Assembly (NCBI RefSeq): GCF_000154725.1
Contig: NZ_DS544873.1
Location: forward strand, 3,881,339-3,945,338
DNA length: 64,000 bases
Direction of reading: 5' to 3'
DNA from: Kordia algicida OT-1
GTDB lineage: Bacteria; Bacteroidota; Bacteroidia; Flavobacteriales; Flavobacteriaceae
Made by a program: the position numbers and the translations under genes. The notes under the pieces are model-generated. The model was given only the letters and a program-made list of their open reading frames with translations, was not told where the DNA came from and ran no database searches. Numbering within the stretch: the first letter of the stretch is position 1; each line of letters opens with the position of its first letter. This document shows positions 26,125 to 34,536 of the stretch, one piece after another.

Positions 26125-27588
26125 TTGAGCGCACTAAAAAAGTTCTTCAAAGACACCATAATCTACGGAATTGCGGCAATCTTGCCACGAGCCATCAACA
26201 TAGGTTTACTAAAATTACATACCAATGCTTTTGGATCAGAACGTTATGCGGTAAACACAGAATACTATGTATACGCAGCATACTTAAACGCGTTGCTAAC
26301 CTACGGAATGGAAACGGCGTTTTTCCGTTTCTTCAGTAAAGAACAGGAAAAAGGAAAAATCATTTCCACATCATTCATAAGCCTACTATTTACAACAGTA
26401 TTATTCTTAATTTTAGGATTGAGTTTTGCACCAGAAATCACAACATCACTCGGTTTTGAAAAAGTCATGTATGTCAAAATCTTGGTGTGGACAGTTTTTC
26501 TCGATACCATTGTCGTCATTCCATTTGCCTATTTGCGTGTCACCAACAGACCGATTCGTTTTGCGGGCATCAAAATCGCAAACATTTTATTCCTAGCCGT
26601 ACTAAATGTAATCTTTCTGTGGGCGATTCCAAATGGTTTCCTTTCGGAAGGAATATTGCCAGATTCACTCAACTTTTACATAAAAAATCAACCGCAAGTT
26701 ATCTACATATTCTTGGCAAATGTCTTTGCAAGCTTATTAACGCTGATACTACTCTTTCCACAAATTCTAAAAATAAAATGGACGTTTGATGCGAAAGTTT
26801 TACAGAAGCTTCTAATCTATGGAACACCAATTATGATTGGAAGTCTAGCATATGTAACCAATGAAAACATTGACAAACTTTTCTTAGGCGAAATAATTGG
26901 CGATGCCGAAATGGGGAAATATTCTGGTTGTTACAAACTCGGTGTATTCATGACGCTTTACATAACGGCATTCCGATTGGGCGCAGAACCATTTTTCTTC
27001 AATCATGCCAAAGAAAAAAATGCTAAAAATAACTATGCTACCATTCTCAAGTGGTTTACCATTCTAGGCGCTATTTTTATGCTGATCGTTGTTGCGTATA
27101 TTGATCTATTCGCAAGTTTACTCATCAGTAAACCAGAATATCTAGACGCTTTAGCAATTGTACCTATCATTCTCTTGGCAAATCTCTGTTTGGGAATCTA
27201 TAACAATCTCTCCATTTGGTACAAACTCACGGACAAAACGAGCTACGGAATGTACATTTCTATATTTGGTGCGTTGGTAACAATCGTATTCAATCTAATC
27301 ATGATAAAAAAAATAGGATTCATGGCTTCGGCTTGGGCAACCTTAGTTGCATACGGAAGCATGATGATAATCTCATACATACTCGGGCAAAAACACTATG
27401 CAGTTCCATACAAAATAAAGCAAATTGGTGCATACATGCTATTAGCTTCCGTACTATCGGCAATAGCATTCTATGACAGCTTTCGCGGAAACTATATCAT
27501 TGCAACTGCATTAGTTTTAGTATTTTTGGCAATCGTGTATCTATCAGAACGCAAAGAACTCAAACGACTCATTCAAAAAGGCTCTTAA
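26125..27588 (+). CDS. Polysaccharide flippase (MOP/Wzx-like)
   Basis: This 487-residue, 14-span protein belongs to the oligosaccharide flippase/MATE superfamily (FKDTIIYGIAAILPRAINIGLLKLHT at the start, NENIDKLFLGEIIGDAEMGKYSGCYKLGVFMTLY in the centre). It would flip lipid-linked sugars across the inner membrane. The start codon is TTG at 26125, with no in-frame ATG near. It heads the cluster with dut, TPR proteins and the nucleotidyltransferase, an arrangement conserved in flavobacteria by recall. Confidence 0.85.
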   Translation: MSALKKFFKDTIIYGIAAILPRAINIGLLKLHTNAFGSERYAVNTEYYVYAAYLNALLTYGMETAFFRFFSKEQEKGKIISTSFISLLFTTVLFLILGLSFAPEITTSLGFEKVMYVKILVWTVFLDTIVVIPFAYLRVTNRPIRFAGIKIANILFLAVLNVIFLWAIPNGFLSEGILPDSLNFYIKNQPQVIYIFLANVFASLLTLILLFPQILKIKWTFDAKVLQKLLIYGTPIMIGSLAYVTNENIDKLFLGEIIGDAEMGKYSGCYKLGVFMTLYITAFRLGAEPFFFNHAKEKNAKNNYATILKWFTILGAIFMLIVVAYIDLFASLLISKPEYLDALAIVPIILLANLCLGIYNNLSIWYKLTDKTSYGMYISIFGALVTIVFNLIMIKKIGFMASAWATLVAYGSMMIISYILGQKHYAVPYKIKQIGAYMLLASVLSAIAFYDSFRGNYIIATALVLVFLAIVYLSERKELKRLIQKGS

Positions 27589-27636
27589 ACAATTAATAAT
27601 GTTGAATGCTTAATTTTAAATGTAAAAGTATTTTTG

Positions 27637-27678
27637 AATAACGAATAACGAATAACGAATAACGAATAACGAATAACG
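27637..27678. repeat. Six tandem copies of AATAACG
   Basis: Six perfect 7-base units run without interruption, then decay to AAAAGCTG. Copy number of such repeats commonly varies. Single AATAACG-like units (aacgaataaccg, aacgaataacc) occur in the other leader repeats at 24800, 28437 and 29770. The array lies in the 179-base gap before dut. Confidence 0.85.
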
Positions 27679-27767
27679 AAAAGCTGTATGTTGTAAGTTA
27701 TTAGTGGGACAAAAAGCGTTCGGGTAAGCAAAACAAACAATAAAATACAAACAACGATAATCAACAA

Positions 27768-28202
27768 ATGAACATAAAAATCATCAACAAATCGCAACAC
27801 GCGTTACCACATTATGAAACTTTGGCTTCCGCCGGAATGGACTTACGTGCAAATCTATCCGAAGCAATAACGCTTGAACCTATGGACAGAACCATCGTAA
27901 AAACTGGATTATTCATTGAATTGCCTATTGGATACGAAGCACAAGTACGCCCGAGAAGCGGTTTAGCGGCAAAAAAAGGAATCACGGTACTTAATGCACC
28001 TGGAACGGTTGATGCAGATTACAGAGGAGAAATTGGCGTAATTCTTGTCAATCTATCCAAAGAAACCTTCACGATTGAAAATGGAGAACGGATTGCACAA
28101 TTGGTCATCGCCAAACACGAACGTGCAATGTGGGAAGAAGTAAGTGAACTATCAAAAACAGATAGAGGCGCTGGCGGATTTGGAAGCACAGGAACGAAGT
28201 AA
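27768..28202 (+). CDS. dut: dUTP diphosphatase
   Basis: The 144-residue trimeric dUTPase hydrolyses dUTP to dUMP and pyrophosphate. All five motifs are visible: [35 protein letters not shown] (the catalytic Asp and Tyr region), GERIAQLV, and the C-terminal [10 protein letters not shown] that closes over the active site. Length and motif order are standard. Confidence 0.96.
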   Translation: MNIKIINKSQHALPHYETLASAGMDLRANLSEAITLEPMDRTIVKTGLFIELPIGYEAQVRPRSGLAAKKGITVLNAPGTVDADYRGEIGVILVNLSKETFTIENGERIAQLVIAKHERAMWEEVSELSKTDRGAGGFGSTGTK

Positions 28203-28300
28203 GGAAGATGAAAATATAAACGTAAAATGCTGAATTTTAAATTAAAAAGTATTTTTGAATAATGAACTATTGAAAAGTTGTGAGTTGTGAGTTGTGAGTT

Positions 28301-28582
28301 TTGAGTTAAGAGTTAAGAGTGAAAAGTCAAACAAACTAAAATTAGTGCCAATTCAAAACATAAGAAACTCAAACAAAAACAATTCGTGAATTCGTGATAA
28401 AAACACGTTTGAGTAAGCAGAACAAACAACAAACAACGAATAACCAAAAAGTTAAGAGTTGTGAGTTAAGAGTGAAAAGTCAAACAAGCTAAAATTCGTG
28501 CCAATTCAAAACACAAGAAACTCAAACAAAAAACAATTCGTGAATTCGTGGTGAAAAACACGTTTGAGTAAGCAGAACAACC
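28301..28582 (+). repeat. Leader repeat family, tandem pair before the TPR lipid-exported gene
   Basis: Two units of about 130 bases lie in tandem, each with the AACAATTCGTGAATTCGTG 19-mer (28378-28396 and 28532-28550), preceded by runs of gttgtgagttgtgagt. They fill the 394-base gap 28203-28596 together with an AT-rich tttaaattaaaaagtatttttgaataatgaa segment shared with 29590. No gene is seen here. Confidence 0.8.
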
Positions 28583-28596
28583 AAAAGCAAATCAAG

Positions 28597-29568
28597 ATGA
28601 AAAAAATAACACTATTACTAAGTCTATTGCTACTAAGCACATTCATATTGCATGCGCAAGAAAGTGATGCTGAAAAAGCTAAAAAAATAAAAAATATATC
28701 TCAAGAAGCTTGTGAGTGCATTGCAAAAATTGATTTGAAATTAAAAAATATAGAAAAAAACAAAGAAATCAAAAGTTGTATCACTACTGAAATTTTAGCG
28801 GAGCAGATGAGTGAATCATTACTTAAACAATTTGAAAAAGTAAAAGATACTCTAGATAAAATGGGATCTGAAAAAGATTCGATTTCTATCAATTTTGACA
28901 TGAACAACACCGTAATCGCCGATAAAGACTATGATGAAATAGAAGAATACTTATTGCGAAACTGTTCAGCACTCAAAGAACTCATCATGATTTCAGATGA
29001 AAAACATGAAAACTCAGTCTCAGACAAAGAAAAAGCATTAAAATTTTACAACGAAGGAGTTACATATTACCGTAAAGGCGAATATGAAAATGCAGTTGTT
29101 GCCTACAAAAAAGCAGTAAAAAAAGACAAAAAATTTGCATTTGCATGGGACAACTTAGGACTCAGTTACCGAAGATTAGAAAACTACAGACAAGCCATCA
29201 AAGCATATCGTAAATCCTTAAAACTAGATCCAAAAGGAAGAGTGCCACTTATGAATTTACCCATCGCACAATCCTATCTAGGAAAATACAAAGACGCTAT
29301 CAAAAGTTACCAAAAATTCATTGAAATCTATCCTGAAGATCCAGAAGGTTACTACGGCATCAGCCGAATGTATATGGAAACCAAAGAATATGAAAAGTCT
29401 CTAGACAACGTTATGAAATCGTTTGTCATGTACAAAACGGTCAATTCACCATACCATAAAGACGCACAAAGCATCATTGTTATGTTATACGACATCATGA
29501 AAAAGGAAAATATGATGGATGAGTTTCAAAAAATAGCAAAAAAGCACAACATCAATATCAAGGAATAA
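28597..29568 (+). CDS. Exported TPR protein
   Basis: From the ATG at 28597 the product is 323 residues with a signal peptide (MKKITLLLSLLLLSTFILHAQ). The TTG eleven codons upstream lies in the repeat and is rejected. Residues 22-125 hold a helical domain with three cysteines (EACECIAK, KSCITTEI, NCSALKEL). Then come four to five TPR units (KALKFYNEGVTYYRKGEYENAVVAYKKAV, FAWDNLGLSYRRLENYRQAIKAYRKSLKLDP and more). It probably scaffolds a periplasmic complex; partner unknown. Confidence 0.8.
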   Translation: MKKITLLLSLLLLSTFILHAQESDAEKAKKIKNISQEACECIAKIDLKLKNIEKNKEIKSCITTEILAEQMSESLLKQFEKVKDTLDKMGSEKDSISINFDMNNTVIADKDYDEIEEYLLRNCSALKELIMISDEKHENSVSDKEKALKFYNEGVTYYRKGEYENAVVAYKKAVKKDKKFAFAWDNLGLSYRRLENYRQAIKAYRKSLKLDPKGRVPLMNLPIAQSYLGKYKDAIKSYQKFIEIYPEDPEGYYGISRMYMETKEYEKSLDNVMKSFVMYKTVNSPYHKDAQSIIVMLYDIMKKENMMDEFQKIAKKHNINIKE

Positions 29569-29633
29569 CGAAATTTGAAGTTCTAAATTTTAAATTAAAA
29601 AGTATTTTTGAATAATGAACGACTGAAAAGTTA

Positions 29634-29770
29634 TGAGTTGTGAGTTGTGAGTGTAAAGTTGCACAAGCTAAAAAATTAGTGTCAATTCAAAACACAAGAA
29701 ACTCAAACAAAAACAATTCGTGAATTCGTGATAAAAACACGTTTGAGTAAGCAGAACAAACAACAAACAA
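29634..29770 (+). repeat. Leader repeat family, copy before the nucleotidyltransferase gene
   Basis: Same order as the other copies, with the 19-mer at 29712-29730 and cacgtttgagtaagcagaac after it. A further decayed unit (aattgatgaattcatagcaaaacac) follows at about 29817. The 341-base gap 29569-29909 holds nothing else I can support. Confidence 0.8.
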
Positions 29771-29909
29771 CGAATAACCAAAAAGTTAAGAGTTATGAGT
29801 GAAAGTAAACAAAAATAATTGATGAATTCATAGCAAAACACATCCGAGTAAGAAAAACAAATACACAAAAAAACGAATCAATAAATAACAAAATATAAAT
29901 ATCGACAAA

Positions 29910-30929
29910 ATGAAAATAATTGTACCAATGGCAGGACGCGGCTCAAGACTTCGTCCACATACACTCACTGTTCCAAAACCATTAATCCCAATCGCAGGAA
30001 AACCAATAGTACACCGATTGGTTTCTGACATCGCAAAAGTACTCGGCGAACCTATCGAAGAAGTAGCGTTTGTATTAGGTGATCCAGCTTTCTTTGGAGA
30101 CGATGTGGTAGAAAGTTTAACGGAACTGGCAGAAAGTTTAGGCGCAAAAGCAAGCATCTATCGTCAAGATCAACCTTTAGGAACAGGTCACGCTATCATG
30201 TGTGCAAAAAATTCGCTATCAGGTCCGGCGGTAATCGCTTATGCGGATACATTAATCAGAGCCGATTTCAATCTCGACAAAGATGCAGATGCAGCCATTT
30301 GGGTAAAACAAGTAGAGCAACCAGAAGCATACGGAGTTGTAAAATTAAATGACAACAAAGAAATTGTAGAATTAGTAGAAAAACCAGCCGAATTTGTCTC
30401 AGATTTAGCCGTAATCGGAATCTACTACTTCAAAGATGTTGCCGTATTAAAAGACGAATTACAACATGTGTTAGACAACAATATCATTCACGGTGGCGAA
30501 TATCAAATCAATGATGGAATCAAAGGAATGATGGCAAAAGGACGTCGTTTTGTCACTGGTAAAGTAGACGAGTGGATGGACTGCGGAAACAAAAACGTTA
30601 CCATTGAAACTAACGGGAAAATGTTAGGTTTCTTAAGTGCTGACAATGAAAAATTAGTGGCAGATTCTGCACAAATCATTGATTCAGAAATCATTCCACC
30701 ATGTTACATCGGAGAAAATGTAATCATCAAAAATTCAACCGTTGGACCAAATGTTTCTGTGGGAGACCATACGCAATTGGAAAATGTAACTCTTAAAAAT
30801 AGCTTAATACAAACCAATACTACGGTAAAAAATGCTAATTTAGAGGAAGCAATGATCGGAAATCATGCAAAATTTGATGGAAGCTTCACCAAAATTAGTA
30901 TTGGCGATTACTCAACACTTGAAGCATAA
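29910..30929 (+). CDS. Sugar-phosphate nucleotidyltransferase
   Basis: This 339-residue enzyme starts MKIIVPMAGRGSRLRPHTLTVPKPLIPIAGKPI, the GxGxRLxPxTxxxPKP nucleotide-binding signature. It has DQPLGTGHAIMCA for base recognition and a metal/sugar region (ADTLIRADF, EKPAEFVSDLAVIGIYYF, GGEYQINDGI). The C-terminal 100 residues are left-handed beta-helix hexapeptides (CYIGENVIIKNSTVGPNVSVGDHTQLENVTL). It makes an NDP-sugar from a sugar-1-phosphate; which nucleotide and sugar cannot be told. Confidence 0.9.
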   Translation: MKIIVPMAGRGSRLRPHTLTVPKPLIPIAGKPIVHRLVSDIAKVLGEPIEEVAFVLGDPAFFGDDVVESLTELAESLGAKASIYRQDQPLGTGHAIMCAKNSLSGPAVIAYADTLIRADFNLDKDADAAIWVKQVEQPEAYGVVKLNDNKEIVELVEKPAEFVSDLAVIGIYYFKDVAVLKDELQHVLDNNIIHGGEYQINDGIKGMMAKGRRFVTGKVDEWMDCGNKNVTIETNGKMLGFLSADNEKLVADSAQIIDSEIIPPCYIGENVIIKNSTVGPNVSVGDHTQLENVTLKNSLIQTNTTVKNANLEEAMIGNHAKFDGSFTKISIGDYSTLEA

Positions 30930-30949
30930 CAACACTTAAAATTCTTCTT

Positions 30950-31879
30950 ATGAAAAAATACATGTGCATACTATTACTCGCAGGAATATTATCATTTTTT
31001 CCTAAACATGCATATGCACAAGAAGAAGAAAGTGCAGAAATTTCACTAGAAGAAAACATCGACGAGTTTCAAGAACACTTCTTTGAAGCCCTAAAACAAC
31101 GCGGAATTGAAAACTATGATCGTGCCATTGACGAACTCCTAAAATGCAAAGCAATAGACGCAAGCGCAACCATCTATTTTGAATTGGGGAAAAATTATTT
31201 CTCTCAAAAAGAATATGACAAAGCAAAAGAATCATTTCAAACGGCGGTCAACAAAAAACCGCAAAATCAATGGTATCTCACAGGATTATTCAATGCACAA
31301 CTCAAAACAAATGAACGTGAAGAAGCATTAGATACGGGAAAGAAAATCATCAATCTCAATCCGATGTTTCGTGAAGATGTTGCCAAAGTGTATGTAGGAA
31401 TGGGCGAATACAAAAAAGCCTTAAAACAACTTGAACAACTTGAAAAAAAAGGCGGATTATCGTTTACGGCTTCCAACATGAAAACCATGCTCGAAAAGCA
31501 AGTCAACAAAAAGAAAAAATCTGATGGAGAAGTGGCAGAAGTCATCAACCAAACACCAAAACCAAGAGTAAGAGGCGATGCAAGAATTCTTGCTCAAGTT
31601 GAAGATGCTTTACAAACCAAATCGTATCAAGCGGCAAATAGGCTCGCAAAAATTGGTTTAAATGACTTTCCGTCGCAACCAAAGCTATATTTATACAATG
31701 CAAAGGCATTAAATGCGTTAACTGAATATAAGAAAGCGATAGAAATGCTTGAAATTGGCTTAGATTACATCATTGACGATGCGCCACTTGAAAAAGAATT
31801 CTATCAAACCTTTGTGGAAGCGTACAGAAAAATGGGCAATTCGAAAAAGGAAAAATATTATCTCAAAAAAATTCAATAA
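30950..31879 (+). CDS. Exported TPR protein
   Basis: The 309-residue product has a signal peptide (1-23, ending HAYAQ), an acidic start (EEESAEISLEENIDEF), then about six TPR-like units (YDRAIDELLKCKAIDASATIYFELGKNYFSQKEYDKAKESF, LNPMFREDVAKVYVGMGEYKKALKQLEQLEKK and a second set near the C-terminus). It follows the nucleotidyltransferase by 20 bases and precedes the DUF4292 lipoprotein, suggesting one operon for envelope assembly. Confidence 0.8.
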   Translation: MKKYMCILLLAGILSFFPKHAYAQEEESAEISLEENIDEFQEHFFEALKQRGIENYDRAIDELLKCKAIDASATIYFELGKNYFSQKEYDKAKESFQTAVNKKPQNQWYLTGLFNAQLKTNEREEALDTGKKIINLNPMFREDVAKVYVGMGEYKKALKQLEQLEKKGGLSFTASNMKTMLEKQVNKKKKSDGEVAEVINQTPKPRVRGDARILAQVEDALQTKSYQAANRLAKIGLNDFPSQPKLYLYNAKALNALTEYKKAIEMLEIGLDYIIDDAPLEKEFYQTFVEAYRKMGNSKKEKYYLKKIQ

Positions 31880-31906
31880 GCGTTTACGCAAACTAAAAAT
31901 AAAGAC

Positions 31907-32677
31907 TTGAAAAACAGTATCCAAATAATAATTACAAGTATAGTATTGCTCTTGTTTGTTGGTTGTAAATCGACCAAAACAATAGTGTCTTCTGGAGAAG
32001 TAGCAAATCTGTCTACGCGAAACATCATCAAAAATCATTACAAAAATGCGCTGAATTTTAAAACGATTCGCGGGAAACTAAAAGTAAATTTTGATGATGG
32101 AAAAACGCAAGAAAGTTTCTCCTTAAGCTTACGCATGAAAAAGGACGAAGCTATTTGGCTAAGCGCGACACTATCTTTAGTAAAAGTGTACATTACGCCA
32201 GAAAAAGTAAGTTTCTATAACAAATTAGATAACACGTATTTTGAAGGCGATTTTGCACTTATCAGTAATTTTCTAGGAACTGAGCTCGATTTTGAAAAAG
32301 TACAAAACTTACTTATTGGTGATGCATTATTCGATCTAAAAAAAGAACGTTTCAACTCAGAAATACAAGACAAAGCATACATGCTAACGCCAAAACGTGA
32401 CTTCGAACTTTTCAAACGATTATTTCTATTAGATGCGTTTCATTTCAAAATAAAACAACAACAACTTGCACAAACTGCAGAACAACGTTTGCTTACAATT
32501 GATTACCCTGCGTACCAAGAAATTACTGGGCAAGCTTTCCCAAAAAATGTAGAAATTAAAGCAGAAGAAATAAACAAAACAACCACCATTCAAGTTGAAT
32601 ACAGAAAAATAACGTTCAATGAAGATGTGCGTTTTCCGTTTAAAATTCCAAGTGGATACAAAGAAATTAAAATCTAG
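31907..32677 (+). CDS. DUF4292 lipoprotein
   Basis: The 256-residue product starts at TTG 31907 and has a lipobox (LFVGC, Cys20). The body (NALNFKTIRGKLKVNFDDGKTQESFSLSLRMKKDEAIWLSATLSLVKVYITPEKVSFYNKLDNTYFEGDF) is the beta-rich DUF4292 fold, which resembles LolA/LolB-like lipoprotein carriers, so an outer-membrane lipid or lipoprotein role is possible. Its stop codon TAG shares a base with the GTG start of the EnvC-like gene. Confidence 0.82.
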   Translation: MKNSIQIIITSIVLLLFVGCKSTKTIVSSGEVANLSTRNIIKNHYKNALNFKTIRGKLKVNFDDGKTQESFSLSLRMKKDEAIWLSATLSLVKVYITPEKVSFYNKLDNTYFEGDFALISNFLGTELDFEKVQNLLIGDALFDLKKERFNSEIQDKAYMLTPKRDFELFKRLFLLDAFHFKIKQQQLAQTAEQRLLTIDYPAYQEITGQAFPKNVEIKAEEINKTTTIQVEYRKITFNEDVRFPFKIPSGYKEIKI

Positions 32678-33909
32678 TGAAAATCACATTCAATCAACAT
32701 AGCTACAAAAAAATCATCGTACTCTTACTCCTTTTCGTAAGTGGTATGAGCATGGCGCAAGACAAAAAGAAAGAGCTGGAAGCGATGCGTTTGCGTTTGC
32801 AAAAAGAAATTCGACTCATCAACAAACTCATCAGTAAAAACACGTCTAAAACAAAATTTATTGTAGAAGATGTGCAAAGCATCAATCATAAAATTCGTGT
32901 CAAAAGAGATCTTGTCAAAGTGATGAATCAACAAACAAACTTGTTGACGAAACAAATCAATACGAATATCAAAAAAATTGGACAATTACGAGACGATTTA
33001 ACGAAGCTAAAAGCTGATTATGCAGAAATGATTCGGAAGTCGTACAAAAGCAACTCAGAGCAAAGCAGATTGATGTTTTTGCTATCGTCTGAAAGTTTCC
33101 TGCAAGCGTATAAACGTGTGCAATACATGAAACAATATACGGACTATCGTAAAAAGCAAGGAGAAGCCATTGTAACGCGTACACAAGAGTTACAAACGCT
33201 CAACAAAACCTACTCTGATCAGAAAAAGGAAAAAGAAGCGCTTATTGCAGAAAACCGAAAAGTGCAAAAAGAACTAGAAAAAGAAAAAAAGCTACAAAAT
33301 GAAATGTTGGCAGAATTGCGAAAAGACACCAACAAATACACTGCACAAGTAAAAAAGAAACAGCAACAAGCTGACGAAATAGATCGCCAAATTGATAAAA
33401 TTATTCGTGATGCCATCGCGAGTTCCAACAAAAAAGCTGGAAAAAATACCTCAAACAAAACCTTTGCTTTAACACCAGAAGCCAAAGCCATTGGAAACAG
33501 TTTTGCAGCAAACAAAGGAAAACATATTTGGCCAGTTGCAGAAGGAACCAAAGTAAAAGGCTACGGAAAATACCGCGATGTGGTAAACCCAAATGTAACC
33601 AGAGAAAGCAATGGTGTTGTCATTGCGACCAATGTTGCCGAACCTGTTCGTGCAGTTTACAAAGGCGAAGTTACATACATGTTTACCACAAATGAAGGTG
33701 TAAAATGTGTGGTAATTCGTCACGGAAGTTACATTACAACGTACTTCGGACTCCAATCGGTTTCGGTAAAAACAGGCGATAAAGTCTCAAAAAAGCAAAA
33801 CATCGGAACAATGTACACCAACAAAAGTACAGGAAAAACGGAACTCAAATTCACGGTTTTCAAAAATACCACACGTTTAAATCCAGAAAGTTGGTTGTAT
33901 CGAATGTGA
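32677..33909 (+). CDS. EnvC-like murein hydrolase activator with degenerate LytM domain
   Basis: The 410-residue protein has a signal (1-27, ending GMSMAQ), a long coiled coil (about 30-235: KKELEAMRLRLQKEIRLINKL through KQQQADEIDRQIDKI), then a M23/LytM domain. The zinc ligands are missing: the HxxxD motif is replaced by ESNGVVIAT and the HxH motif by ELKFTVF, although VIRHGSYITTYFGL is kept. This matches E. coli EnvC, which activates amidases without being an enzyme. GTG start, 1-base overlap with the DUF4292 gene. It likely works in septal or envelope peptidoglycan splitting. Confidence 0.88.
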   Translation: MKITFNQHSYKKIIVLLLLFVSGMSMAQDKKKELEAMRLRLQKEIRLINKLISKNTSKTKFIVEDVQSINHKIRVKRDLVKVMNQQTNLLTKQINTNIKKIGQLRDDLTKLKADYAEMIRKSYKSNSEQSRLMFLLSSESFLQAYKRVQYMKQYTDYRKKQGEAIVTRTQELQTLNKTYSDQKKEKEALIAENRKVQKELEKEKKLQNEMLAELRKDTNKYTAQVKKKQQQADEIDRQIDKIIRDAIASSNKKAGKNTSNKTFALTPEAKAIGNSFAANKGKHIWPVAEGTKVKGYGKYRDVVNPNVTRESNGVVIATNVAEPVRAVYKGEVTYMFTTNEGVKCVVIRHGSYITTYFGLQSVSVKTGDKVSKKQNIGTMYTNKSTGKTELKFTVFKNTTRLNPESWLYRM

Positions 33910-33960
33910 TTCAGTATGACGCCACAAGTTCATAAAATAAACAACCAAAAAAACTAAACT

Positions 33961-34054
33961 CGAAGCGAACCTAAAAACGTTATTAATGTGTCAATTTGAA
34001 AATTTGGAAATGTATCAATTAGTTTCAAACAACACTCAAATTTGTCTCAGAAAC
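33961..34054 (+). repeat. 94-bp intergenic repeat, copy A
   Basis: Begins CGAAGCGAACCTAAAAACGT and ends AAATTTGTCTCAGAAAC. It matches 47365-47458 at 89 of 94 positions. Immediately after comes the shared motif CCTTGAATCATTGAATTTTT (from 34056), also found at 42492 and 47510. The 398-base gap 33910-34307 contains this repeat, the candidate island edge and a terminator. Confidence 0.8.
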
Positions 34055-34194
34055 AACCTTGAATCATTGAATTTTTAAATCTTTGAATTGATACCACACG
34101 ATTCCGAAATCTAAGTTTTCTATCAAAGATATCATAGCTTTTGGGGAGTATTTAGAAAACAATTCTGAACTACTTGAAGCAAGCTAGGTAATAC

Positions 34195-34238
34195 AAACCG
34201 TAGCATAACTACATCTTAGTTATGCTACGGTTTTTTTT
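34195..34238 (+). terminator. Very strong terminator at the left edge of the element
   Basis: Arms AAACCGTAGCATAACTA (34195-34211) and TAGTTATGCTACGGTTT (34217-34233) pair perfectly over 17 bp with loop CATCT and a run of eight T. It may insulate the element from EnvC transcription. Confidence 0.9.
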
Positions 34239-34253
34239 ATGCTTCACTTTTTT

Positions 34254-34270
34254 CAGTCTTGGACTGAGAA
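34254..34270. promoter_or_regulatory. Palindromic site CAGTCTTGGACTGAGAA, left copy
   Basis: CAGTC-ttg-GACTG is a perfect inverted repeat. A 16-of-17 match lies in inverse orientation at 40378-40394, upstream of the recombinase. This copy sits 38 bases before the HTH-like gene, as an operator would. Confidence 0.5.
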
Positions 34271-34307
34271 CATTCAAAAATTCACAAAACATTCAAATCG
34301 AAAAATT

Positions 34308-34517
34308 ATGTCTACAACATACCGTTATAAATCCGTTTCAAAAGTTCAATTAGCAGATGCCTATGGTGTCACACTTCACACATTTTGCCAATGGCTCAAA
34401 CCTATTGAGCATAGTATAGGCGAATACGTTGCACGATGCTTCACACCAAAACAAGTTCAGAAAATTGTTGAACTCTTAGGAGAACCCGAAGATATCACAA
34501 CAGTTAGAAACCAATAA
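34308..34517 (+). CDS. Small HTH-like protein of the element
   Basis: From the ATG at 34308 the product is 69 residues (MSTTYRYKSVSKVQLADAYGVTLHTFCQWL). The segment KVQLADAYGVTLHTFCQWLKPI reads as a helix-turn-helix like those of MerR/excisionase-type or DUF4248-like small proteins; a second helical part (VARCFTPKQVQKIVELLGEP) follows. An upstream in-frame ATG at 34239 lies in the terminator tail and is rejected. It is 19 bases before the VapE gene, so it is a candidate regulator, helicase loader or excisionase. Confidence 0.65.
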   Translation: MSTTYRYKSVSKVQLADAYGVTLHTFCQWLKPIEHSIGEYVARCFTPKQVQKIVELLGEPEDITTVRNQ

Positions 34518-34536
34518 CTATTAAACAGCTATTACA

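Noticed and set aside
27637-27678. Tandem heptamer considered as a CRISPR remnant
   Set aside because: There are no spacers, the unit is 7 bases and no cas gene is present.
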